DNA of 64,000 nucleotides from contig NZ_BOQP01000053.1 in NCBI RefSeq assembly GCF_018332715.1, positions 1-64,000 on the forward strand, written 5' to 3'. The notes below the pieces were generated by a model that was not told the origin of the DNA, did no database searches, and saw nothing but the letters and a program-made list of their open reading frames with translations. The DNA is from Winogradskya consettensis (GTDB lineage: Bacteria; Actinomycetota; Actinomycetes; Mycobacteriales; Micromonosporaceae). The first letter of the stretch is position 1, and each line of letters opens with the position of its first letter. A program made the position numbers and the translations under genes. Of the stretch, positions 57,506-64,000 are shown piece by piece.

Positions 57506-58696
57506 CTACCTGGGTGCCGGGTGGGAATTTGCTTGGAGGCCGGTGTAAATGTCGATCAGGCGGGCGGTGAGCACGTCGGGGTGGAAGGCGCGCAGGTAGC
57601 GGTCGCGGGCGGCTGGGGCGTACCGGGCTGCTTCGGCGGCGGCAATCGGGAGGGCGGCGGCGAGGGCGGCGGCGTCCGGGGGCACGGCCCAGCCTGCGGC
57701 CGTGGCGGGTGAGTCCAGGCCCAGGAGATAGGGGATGCCGCCGACATCGGTGCCGAGGACGGGCCGGCCCGCCGACATCGCTTCGAGGATCACCGTGGGG
57801 AGGACGTCGTTCCAGGTGGGGACGGCTACGACCACGGCGGCGGCGGTGCGGGCGGCGGTCATGCCGGCTCGGTCCAGGGCGCCCAGGTACGTGACGTCGG
57901 CGCGCTCGGCGGCGGCCTGCTCGGCGAGGGGGCGCAGTTCGCCGTCGCCGGCGATGCGCAGGTGGCCGATCGAGGAGTCCGGGTGGCGGCGCCAGGCGTT
58001 GAGAAGGAGGTCGAGACCCTTCTCCGGGGACAGGCGGGCGGCGTACAGAAATCCTGTTCCGAGCGGGGCAGGCTCACCCGGGTCCGGCAGGCCGTTGGGT
58101 TTGACCACGATCCGGTCGTCCGGGATGCCGTATTCCGTCAGGTGCGCGGCGATCCGGTCGGTAAGGGCGATGTAGCGGTCCACGGATTTCCAGGTCGGCC
58201 GGTGCACGGCGAGGGTGGTCGCCATCAGCGCGCTCTGGGCCGTCGAGCCGCGGTAGCACTTGTGCTGGATCGCCGGCCAGCCGAGCGCCTTTCCCCGGCA
58301 GTCGAAGCAGTTGTGACCGTCGCGGAAGTACAGCCCCGAGGAGCAGACCTGGCGGTAGTTGTGGACGGTCTGCACGACCGGCACGCCGTGCTTATGGGCC
58401 GTTTTCACAACCCAGGGCGACAACAGTGGGTACGGATTGTGCAGGTGAAACACATCCGGACGTTCGCGGGACAGCAGCTCGCCGAGATCGCGCTGGGCGG
58501 ACCGGCCATAGATGGGGGAGAGCGGCAGCAGCGCCTTCTCCGTGAGCGGCAGGTCACCGATCGAGTCGGAGGCGCGCTGGAACGGCAGCACCTCGACACC
58601 CGCGGCGGTGAGCTGGGCGATCTCGGTGTCGACGATGACGTTCTCCCCGGAGGGGATCGCTTCCCGGTACCGATTGTGCGCAACGACGACCTTCAC
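57506..58696 (-). CDS. GT4-family glycosyltransferase
   Basis: 396 residues. N-terminal HNRYREAIPSGENVIVDTEI, the acceptor-domain motif FHLHNPYPLLSPWVVKTAHKHG, and the donor domain with LYAARLSPEKGLDLLLNAWR, the E-x7-E pair in VVVAVPTWNDVLPTVILEAMSAG. This is a retaining GT4 enzyme that uses a nucleotide sugar. The longer frame to 58873 was rejected because it overlaps the divergent glycosylase. GTG 58694-58696 fits the Rossmann start. A Cys-rich region in the middle (GHNCFDCRGKALGWPAIQHK) is like those of some heptosyl/galactosyl transferases. Confidence 0.9.
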   Translation of the reverse strand: MKVVVAHNRYREAIPSGENVIVDTEIAQLTAAGVEVLPFQRASDSIGDLPLTEKALLPLSPIYGRSAQRDLGELLSRERPDVFHLHNPYPLLSPWVVKTAHKHGVPVVQTVHNYRQVCSSGLYFRDGHNCFDCRGKALGWPAIQHKCYRGSTAQSALMATTLAVHRPTWKSVDRYIALTDRIAAHLTEYGIPDDRIVVKPNGLPDPGEPAPLGTGFLYAARLSPEKGLDLLLNAWRRHPDSSIGHLRIAGDGELRPLAEQAAAERADVTYLGALDRAGMTAARTAAAVVVAVPTWNDVLPTVILEAMSAGRPVLGTDVGGIPYLLGLDSPATAAGWAVPPDAAALAAALPIAAAEAARYAPAARDRYLRAFHPDVLTARLIDIYTGLQANSHPAPR

Positions 58697-58721
58697 GGCG
58701 ACAAACGCTACCGTTGAGGGC

Positions 58722-59582
58722 GTGCCTGAGTTGCCCGAGGTCGAGGCGCTCGCCGCGTACCTGCGGGAGCGTGCTGTCGGCCATACCGTGGAGCGCTTCG
58801 AGGTGTCCTCGTTCAGCGCGCTGAAGACGTATGACCCGGCGCCGAGCGCGGTGGCGGGTCTCAAGATCACCAATGCCGGCCGGCACGGGAAGTTCCTCGA
58901 CGTGATGCTCGGGGACGACCTGCACCTCGTCGTGCATCTCGCGCGGGCCGGTTGGCTGCATTACCGCGACGCGTTCAAGTCGCCGGCACCGTTGAAGCCG
59001 GGCAGCGGGCCGATCGCGGTGCGCGTACGCCTCGATGACGGGTCCGGTTTTGATCTGACCGAGGCCGGCACGCAGAAGTCGCTGGCGGCCTATCTGGTGC
59101 GTGACCCCGCGGAGGTGCCCGGCGTGGCACGCCTCGGCCCGGACGCGCTCGCGGTCAGCCGCGACGAGTTCGCCGAGCGGATCCGGAGTCGTAAAGGCCA
59201 GATCAAGGGCGTGCTCGTCGACCAGGAGGTGCTGGCCGGCATCGGCAACGCGTACTCCGATGAGATCCTGCACGTGGCCAGGATGTCGCCGTTCGCGCTC
59301 ACGGGGAAACTCACCGACGAGCAGATCACCACGCTCTACGAGGCGACCCGGTCGGTCGAGACGGACGCCGTGACCCGGTCGGTCGGGCAGAAGGCCGCGG
59401 AGCTCAAGGGCGAGAAGCGGGCCGGGATGCGGGTGCATGCCCGCACGGGGCTGCCGTGTCCGGTATGCGGCGATACGGTGCGTGAGGTGTCGTTCGCTGA
59501 CAAGAGCCTGCAGTACTGCCCGACCTGTCAGACCGGCGGGAAGCCACTGGCCGACCGGCGCCTGTCCAAACTGATCCGCTGA
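58722..59582 (+). CDS. Fpg/Nei-family DNA glycosylase
   Basis: 286 residues. The N-terminus PELPEVEALAAYLRERAVGH gives the catalytic Pro (after Met removal) and Glu. Helix-two-turn-helix DQEVLAGIGNAYSDEILHVA and the C-terminal zinc finger CPVCGDTVREVSFADKSL...CPTCQ are intact. It removes oxidised bases and cuts the DNA strand. GTG 58722 has TACCGT (58709-58714) 7 nt upstream, a leaderless arrangement. Divergent from the GT4 gene. Confidence 0.93.
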   Translation: MPELPEVEALAAYLRERAVGHTVERFEVSSFSALKTYDPAPSAVAGLKITNAGRHGKFLDVMLGDDLHLVVHLARAGWLHYRDAFKSPAPLKPGSGPIAVRVRLDDGSGFDLTEAGTQKSLAAYLVRDPAEVPGVARLGPDALAVSRDEFAERIRSRKGQIKGVLVDQEVLAGIGNAYSDEILHVARMSPFALTGKLTDEQITTLYEATRSVETDAVTRSVGQKAAELKGEKRAGMRVHARTGLPCPVCGDTVREVSFADKSLQYCPTCQTGGKPLADRRLSKLIR

Positions 59583-59790
59583 GTGATCCGAGCGCGCCGC
59601 GACGATCACGCTGCGTACACATTCGCCAAGCTCGGCCGAATGCGACCACAACGTCACCTTCTTCTAAGTCGTTCCATCGGTATAGTGGCCCGGTCCCACG
59701 ACTTCGTCCGCGACGCGCGAGGGGCCGGCGGCCCGCCGGAGACCCGGGGGTCGTGGCAGTGCGTAATGTTCTCGGTGTGGGCGGTACGTG

Positions 59791-61362
59791 ATGCGGGAGG
59801 ACACAGGCGAGGTGACCACAAGCCTCCATCGTCCGGCGTCCAGTACCAGCAACAGCCGGAGCGGCATGCCGTACGACAGCTTCGAGTGGCAGCAGGAGCC
59901 ACCCCCGAGCAACGGGGTTCCGCGTTCGGCGTGGACCCGCTCGCACAAGCGCGTGTCCACCTGGCACCGCCCCTACACGCTGGTCCTGATCATTCTCGAC
60001 CTCATCTCCACGGTGTTCGCGAGCTGGCTCGCCGTGTCGCTGATCGAGAAGTCCAACTCGGGTTTCCAGAACAGCGAGAAGATCTTCTATCTGGTCGCCT
60101 TCGTCGGCGTACCGCTCGGGTGGCTGATCATTCTCTGGGGCAACGGCACCTACGACCGCCGTTACCTGGGCCTGGGCAGCGAAGAGTTCAAACGGGTCGT
60201 CCGCGCGTTCGTGACGCTCGTGGCCGTGGTGTCGCTGCTGGCGTTCGGCACCAAGACCGAGCTCTCCCGGGTCACGATCGCCTACGTCTCGATCACCGCT
60301 CTGGTCTTCATCCTCTTCGGCCGGTATTCGGCACGCCAGGTCCTGCACGTCGCCCGTAAGAAGACCGGTCACGGCGCGCACCGGATGGTTCTGGTCGGCA
60401 CGCTGCCCGAGGCGCTCGAGGTCTACACCGCTGTCACCCGCAGCCCGGCCGCCGGTCTCATCCCGGTCGCCATCCACATCACCGACGGATACGCCGCGGC
60501 CCGGGGCATCGAAACCCCCGTCCCCGTCTACGCGAGCCGCGACGTCCTCGGCCTGGTCCGCGAGGTCGGCGCCGACACGATCGCGGTCTGCGGCTCGGCC
60601 AGCTCGGAACCCGGTGAGCTGCGCCGCCTGGCCTGGCAGCTCGAGGGCACCGGTGTCGACCTGGTGGTCGCGCCGCAGCTCACCGACATCGCCGGCCCGC
60701 GCGTGCACATCCGCCCGATCGAGGGCCTGCCGCTGCTGCACGTCGAGGAGCCGACCCTCTCCGGCCCCGGCTGGCTCACCAAGAACCTGATCGACCGGGT
60801 CGTCGCGTTCTTCGGCCTGGTCGCGCTGAGCCCGGTGCTGGCCGTGATCGCCATCGGCATCCGGCTCTCCGACCCCGGCCCGGTCTTCTTCCGCCAGCCC
60901 CGCGTCGGCCACGAGGGCCGCACGTTCCGGGTGTGGAAATTCCGGACCATGTATGTCGACGCCGAGGAGCGCAAGGCCAGCCTGGAGGAGCTCAACGACT
61001 CCGACGGCATGCTCTTCAAGATGAAGGACGACCCCCGCATCTTCAAGTTCGGCAACAAGCTGCGGGGCACGTCCCTGGACGAGCTCCCACAGCTGATCAA
61101 CGTGCTCAAGGGCGAGATGTCCCTGGTCGGCCCGCGCCCGCTGCCCGCCGACGACGGCGACTACCTGGGTGACGTGCGGCGCCGGCTGCTCGTGCGCCCC
61201 GGCATCACCGGCCTCTGGCAGGTCTCCGGCCGCTCGGACCTCTCCTGGGACGAGTCGGTGCGGCTCGACCTCTACTACGTCGACAACTGGTCGCTCACCT
61301 ACGACCTGGGCATCCTCTGGCGCACGATCTGGGTCGTCCTCAAGCGCAAGGGCGCCTACTAG
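59791..61362 (+). CDS. Polyprenyl-phosphate sugar-1-phosphate transferase (WcaJ/CpsE-like)
   Basis: 523 residues. Four membrane helices in the first 160 residues, a CoA-binding-like Rossmann region, a fifth helix, then the bacterial sugar transferase catalytic domain with VFFRQPRVGHEGRTFRVWKF, the KFRTM, DELPQLINVLKGEMSLVGPR and GITGLWQVSGRSDL motifs. It starts extracellular polysaccharide or glycan synthesis by placing the first sugar-phosphate on undecaprenyl phosphate. ATG 59791 was chosen; GTG 59812 is an alternative, and a four-codon frame (GTG 59777) overlaps the ATG. No other polysaccharide genes follow in the window. Confidence 0.93.
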   Translation: MREDTGEVTTSLHRPASSTSNSRSGMPYDSFEWQQEPPPSNGVPRSAWTRSHKRVSTWHRPYTLVLIILDLISTVFASWLAVSLIEKSNSGFQNSEKIFYLVAFVGVPLGWLIILWGNGTYDRRYLGLGSEEFKRVVRAFVTLVAVVSLLAFGTKTELSRVTIAYVSITALVFILFGRYSARQVLHVARKKTGHGAHRMVLVGTLPEALEVYTAVTRSPAAGLIPVAIHITDGYAAARGIETPVPVYASRDVLGLVREVGADTIAVCGSASSEPGELRRLAWQLEGTGVDLVVAPQLTDIAGPRVHIRPIEGLPLLHVEEPTLSGPGWLTKNLIDRVVAFFGLVALSPVLAVIAIGIRLSDPGPVFFRQPRVGHEGRTFRVWKFRTMYVDAEERKASLEELNDSDGMLFKMKDDPRIFKFGNKLRGTSLDELPQLINVLKGEMSLVGPRPLPADDGDYLGDVRRRLLVRPGITGLWQVSGRSDLSWDESVRLDLYYVDNWSLTYDLGILWRTIWVVLKRKGAY

Positions 61363-61369
61363 AGCCTTT

Positions 61370-61801
61370 TCACAAGGCCCACCAGCAGTAGAGATGACTC
61401 TCACCGCCTTCTCGGGCCAGTGCGGCGAGATCTCTGAGAAAGCCGGCCAGGCCGTCGGGGTCGGTGCCTTCCAATTCCTCGGTACGCGACCAGCGCGCAG
61501 CTGTCTCCACCAGACGCGCGTCGTCCGCCGCGACCAGGGCATCACGCAACCGGTCGGTGACCGCGACGATGTGTGACTCGGGGCTCGCCTCCGGGTCGCT
61601 GATCAGATCACCCTGTCGCGGACCCTCGATCACCTCGTCGTAGGACATCCCGGTGAGCAGGGATTCGAGCGTGCCGAGATTGACCACCGGGTCGAGGTTC
61701 TTCGACTCGAGCGTCGGCATACCGGCCGCGATCGGCCCCTCGGCGAGCCCGGCCAGCGCGGACCGGTCATCAGCGGCGGTGAAGTAATCGGTGATGGGCA
61801 T
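61370..61801 (-). CDS. Small acidic actinobacterial hypothetical protein
   Basis: 143 residues. Start MPITDYFTAADDRSALAGLA, middle NLGTLESLLTGMSYDEVIEG, end GGESHLYCWWAL. This looks like a conserved family of unknown function that I cannot name; the aromatic C-terminus may be a binding tail. GGGAG is 9 nt before ATG 61801. Lies 7 bp from the WcaJ-like gene end, convergent. Confidence 0.78.
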   Translation of the reverse strand: MPITDYFTAADDRSALAGLAEGPIAAGMPTLESKNLDPVVNLGTLESLLTGMSYDEVIEGPRQGDLISDPEASPESHIVAVTDRLRDALVAADDARLVETAARWSRTEELEGTDPDGLAGFLRDLAALAREGGESHLYCWWAL

Positions 61802-61878
61802 GCCGAGATGCTCCCACCGGGGTCCGACAAAATCGGGCGGGCATGGTGTTTCGGCGCGTCACCAGTCAGGATCTCTGC

Positions 61879-63090
61879 GTGGCCGGACAAGTCGGAAGTG
61901 TGCTCGCGGTTGTTGCCGTGCTCGCCGCGCTGGCCGGCGCCGTCGTCGCGGTGCTCCGGCTGCGGGCCCGGCGCGGGGTGGCCACGGCGGGGCAGCGGGC
62001 GACGTACGACGTGCTGCATTCCGCATCGCTCGCCGCGGAGCCGTTGCGTACCGGATTGACTGCCGCCTCGGCCGCAAAGTCCGCACGTCACCTGCGCCGG
62101 CTCGTGGGCGCCCCCGGTCTCTCCGTGGCGGACGCCGACCGCTGCCTGGCCTTCGACGGGCGTGGCAGCCATCACAGCGACCAGTTCGTGGTGGCGACGC
62201 GCCGGGCCGTCACGACCAACCGCTCGATCGTCCTGGGCGCCGGGGACCTGCCCTGCGACCGGGTCGACTGCATCGTGCGGGGAGCCGTGATCGCGCCGCT
62301 GACCGGTGCCGACGGGCAGGCGCTCGGGGCCCTCGTCGCGGTCGCCGACGATCATCCGGCGCCCGGACTCGTGCAGGCCACCATGGAGACCGCGCGCTGG
62401 GCCGGGTCGCAGCTCGCGCTCGCCGAGCTGGACTCCTCCCGCGAGCGGCTGGCCCGGGCCGAGGTTCGCGCCCTGCGGGCCCAGATCAGCCCGCATTTCA
62501 TCTACAACGCGCTGACGGCGATCGCCTCGTTCGTGCGTACCGATCCGGAGCGGGCCCGGGAGTTGATCCTGGAATTCGCTGAGTTCACCCGCTACTCGTT
62601 CCGCGCGCACGGCGACTTCACCACCCTGGCCGAGGAGCTTCGCTCCATCGACCGCTATCTCACCATCGAGCGGGCCCGGTTCGGCGACCGCCTGCAGGTA
62701 CGCCTGCAGATCGCACCCGAGGTCCTCCCCGTCGGCCTGCCGTTCCTGTGTCTGCAGCCGCTCGTGGAGAACGCCGTGCGTCACGGGCTGTCCCCCAAGC
62801 CGGGCGTCGGTATGGTGAGCATCGAGGCCCGGGACGCGGGTGCCGAATGCCACATCACGGTCGAGGACGACGGAGTAGGCATGGACCCGGCGGCGCTGGC
62901 CGAGGGGATCGCGGAGGCTGCGAACGGCCGCGACGACGAGGCCGGACGCCATGTCGGGCTCTCCAACGTGGACGAGCGGCTGCGCACGGTCTTCGGTGAA
63001 CGCTTCGGCCTGGTTGTGGAGACAGCGCCCGGAGCGGGGACGAAAGTGAGCATGCGCGTGCCCAAATTCCACCCGGGAGTCCGAGCGTGA
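61879..63090 (+). CDS. LytS-type sensor histidine kinase
   Basis: 403 residues. One N-terminal membrane helix, a GAF-like region (about 40-190), then the His_kinase/LytS domain with the phospho-acceptor LRAQISPHFIYNALTAIASF, the N-box PLVENAVRHGLSPKPG and G-box EDDGVGMDP/HVGLSNVDERL. Only one membrane helix is seen, unlike the five of Bacillus LytS. GTG 61879 was chosen with AGGATC upstream; ATG 61843 would add 12 residues. Overlaps the LytTR regulator start. Confidence 0.92.
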   Translation: MAGQVGSVLAVVAVLAALAGAVVAVLRLRARRGVATAGQRATYDVLHSASLAAEPLRTGLTAASAAKSARHLRRLVGAPGLSVADADRCLAFDGRGSHHSDQFVVATRRAVTTNRSIVLGAGDLPCDRVDCIVRGAVIAPLTGADGQALGALVAVADDHPAPGLVQATMETARWAGSQLALAELDSSRERLARAEVRALRAQISPHFIYNALTAIASFVRTDPERARELILEFAEFTRYSFRAHGDFTTLAEELRSIDRYLTIERARFGDRLQVRLQIAPEVLPVGLPFLCLQPLVENAVRHGLSPKPGVGMVSIEARDAGAECHITVEDDGVGMDPAALAEGIAEAANGRDDEAGRHVGLSNVDERLRTVFGERFGLVVETAPGAGTKVSMRVPKFHPGVRA

Positions 63091-63830
63091 GTCTGGTAGT
63101 GCTGGCTGTGGACGACGAGCCGCCCGCCCTCGACGAGTTGGCGTATCTTCTCAACGCCGACAAGCGGGTGGCGTACGTCCATCGGGCGGGAGACGCCACC
63201 GAAGCCCTGCGCGTGCTGCGTGACACCGAGGTCGACGCCGTCTTCCTCGACATCCGCATGCCCGGGCTCGACGGCATGGAGCTCGCCCGGGTCCTTCGCC
63301 GGTTCGCGCGCCCTCCCGCGATCGTGTTCGTCACCGCCTACGACGACGGAGCGGTGGACGCCTTCGACCTGGGCGTCACCGATTATGTGCGCAAGCCGGT
63401 GCGAGCCGAGCGGTTGGGCGAGTCGTTGCGCCGGGTGGCGGGGCTGCAGCTGCCCGCGGTTCCTGCGCAGGTCGCCCGGGAGGACGAGCCGAGCATTCCG
63501 GTCGAGCTGGCCGGGACCACCAAGCTACTGCCGCGATCATCGGTTCGGTGGGTGGAAGCGCAGGGTGATTATGCGCGGCTGCACACCTCCGATGCCTCCC
63601 ATCTCGTACGCGTCTCGCTGGCGACTCTCGCCGAACGCTGGGCCGACGCGGGCTTCGTACGTATCCACAGGTCCTATCTTGTGCAGTTACGCCTGGTCAG
63701 GGAGCTGCGCCTCACTCAATCGGGGTATGTCGTGAGCATCGACGGCACGGAGTTGCCGGTCAGCCGGCGGCATACGCGGGAGCTCAAGGACAAGCTGATC
63801 CGAGCCGTGAAGAACGACTGGAGTCGCTGA
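63087..63830 (+). CDS. LytTR-family response regulator
   Basis: 247 residues. Receiver domain with VLAVDDEPPALDELAYLLNA and phospho-acceptor Asp in AVFLDIRMPGLDG, then a LytTR DNA-binding domain (RWVEAQGDYARLHTSDASHL, FVRIHRSYLVQLRLVREL). GTG 63087 overlaps the kinase stop (GTGA). Together with the LytS-type kinase it forms a two-component system; LytTR regulators often control envelope or carbon-uptake genes. Confidence 0.93.
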   Translation: MSLVVLAVDDEPPALDELAYLLNADKRVAYVHRAGDATEALRVLRDTEVDAVFLDIRMPGLDGMELARVLRRFARPPAIVFVTAYDDGAVDAFDLGVTDYVRKPVRAERLGESLRRVAGLQLPAVPAQVAREDEPSIPVELAGTTKLLPRSSVRWVEAQGDYARLHTSDASHLVRVSLATLAERWADAGFVRIHRSYLVQLRLVRELRLTQSGYVVSIDGTELPVSRRHTRELKDKLIRAVKNDWSR

Positions 63831-63841
63831 CTTACGGAGCG

Positions 63842-63910
63842 TTATCCACAGAAACATTGCGTTGTCCCCAGAGTTATCCACAGGCTGCCGATCTTCACAA
63901 GTTATCCACA
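63842..63910. promoter_or_regulatory. Cluster of DnaA boxes
   Basis: TTATCCACA occurs exactly at 63842-63850, 63874-63882 and 63902-63910, with a degenerate box TTGTCCCCA at 63862-63870. All are in the same orientation within 69 bp downstream of the LytTR gene. The rest of the window end (63911-64000) holds a GCCGAC/GTCGGC hairpin and no gene. Confidence 0.85.
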
Positions 63911-64000
63911 ACTCAGCCCCACCTCCTGCACGCCGACTCAATAAGCTGCTCCCCGCAGCAGGGTCGGCGCGCCACGGGGGCACACCGGCCTTGCCGCAGC

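Noticed and set aside
59404..61545. 713-codon minus-strand frame opposite the WcaJ-like gene
   Set aside because: Acidic Asp/Gly/Arg-rich product with no domain; the plus strand codes a complete sugar transferase.
63687..63983. Minus-strand frame over the DnaA boxes
   Set aside because: The apparent LWIT and VDN words in the product come from the repeated TTATCCACA boxes, not from a protein family.
1..64000. Insertion sequences, prophage or a biosynthetic gene cluster
   Set aside because: No transposase, integrase, phage structural gene, or PKS/NRPS-type gene was seen in any frame.

Overview
High-GC actinobacterial chromosome. Gene content (AA10, GH18 and GH30 secreted polysaccharide enzymes with ricin-type lectin modules, EccB, an ECF42 sigma factor with its DGPF partner, LytS/LytTR pairs, FhuF with an IdeR-type iron box, SoxR) and the many genes that start directly at a predicted transcript 5' end fit a filamentous actinomycete. 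Micromonosporaceae (Actinoplanes-like) is my best guess; that is inference from gene content, not from a phylogenetic marker.

Layout. 1-4.6 kb: lytic polysaccharide monooxygenase (apparent frameshift), an OmpR-type two-component pair, a DUF1275 membrane protein and a Crp/Fnr-like protein. 4.9-8.7 kb: secreted ThuA/ricin protein, then a SnoaL-like/MDR oxidoreductase pair and a TIGR01777 epimerase, each preceded by a pair of palindromic operators. 8.8-9.8 kb: tRNA-Arg, a decayed SDR gene, tRNA-Ser. 9.9-19.4 kb: repeat-rich EcsC-like protein, CPBP protease, flavohaemoglobin-like protein, an XRE/peptide-deformylase fusion, FhuF, a large membrane protein and a methyltransferase. 19.6-30.2 kb: PEBP protein, GAF histidine kinase, prepilin-like protein, GNAT, NlpC/P60 hydrolase, the DGPF-ECF42-lipB run, acyl-CoA dehydrogenase-like protein, Ltp-repeat protein, AraC regulator and divergent MDR. 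30.2-33.8 kb is the most accessory-looking part: a Panacea-domain gene pair, a TPR-like gene, and an inserted gene flanked by a 95-bp direct repeat. 33.9-38.7 kb: translationally coupled GH30 and GH18 enzymes and a DUF1996 protein. 38.8-44 kb: tRNA-Ser, SDR, an overlapping three-gene operon (nucleotidyltransferase, glycerol-1-phosphate-dehydrogenase-like enzyme, CDP-alcohol transferase), NUDIX and a PLP aminotransferase. 44.4-58.7 kb: CorA, EccB, cyclophilin, rhomboid protease, thiolase, split transketolase divergent from SoxR, YdcF-like, HEAT-repeat, arylsulfotransferase-like and GT4 proteins. 58.7-64 kb: Fpg/Nei glycosylase, a polyprenyl-phosphate sugar transferase, LytS/LytTR, and a cluster of DnaA boxes at the right end.

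How the genes work together. Secreted CAZymes at both ends of the left half suggest chitin, glucan and fungal-wall degradation. The nucleotidyltransferase/G1P-dehydrogenase/CDP-transferase operon looks like a dedicated route to a CDP-activated polyol headgroup or phosphodiester. SoxR is placed to control a split transketolase through a shared dyad operator. No insertion sequence, prophage, CRISPR array or large biosynthetic cluster was seen. The best candidates for new biology are the Panacea gene pair, the XRE/His-rich/deformylase fusion, the G1P-type operon, the 95-bp recombination scar and the terminal DnaA-box cluster.
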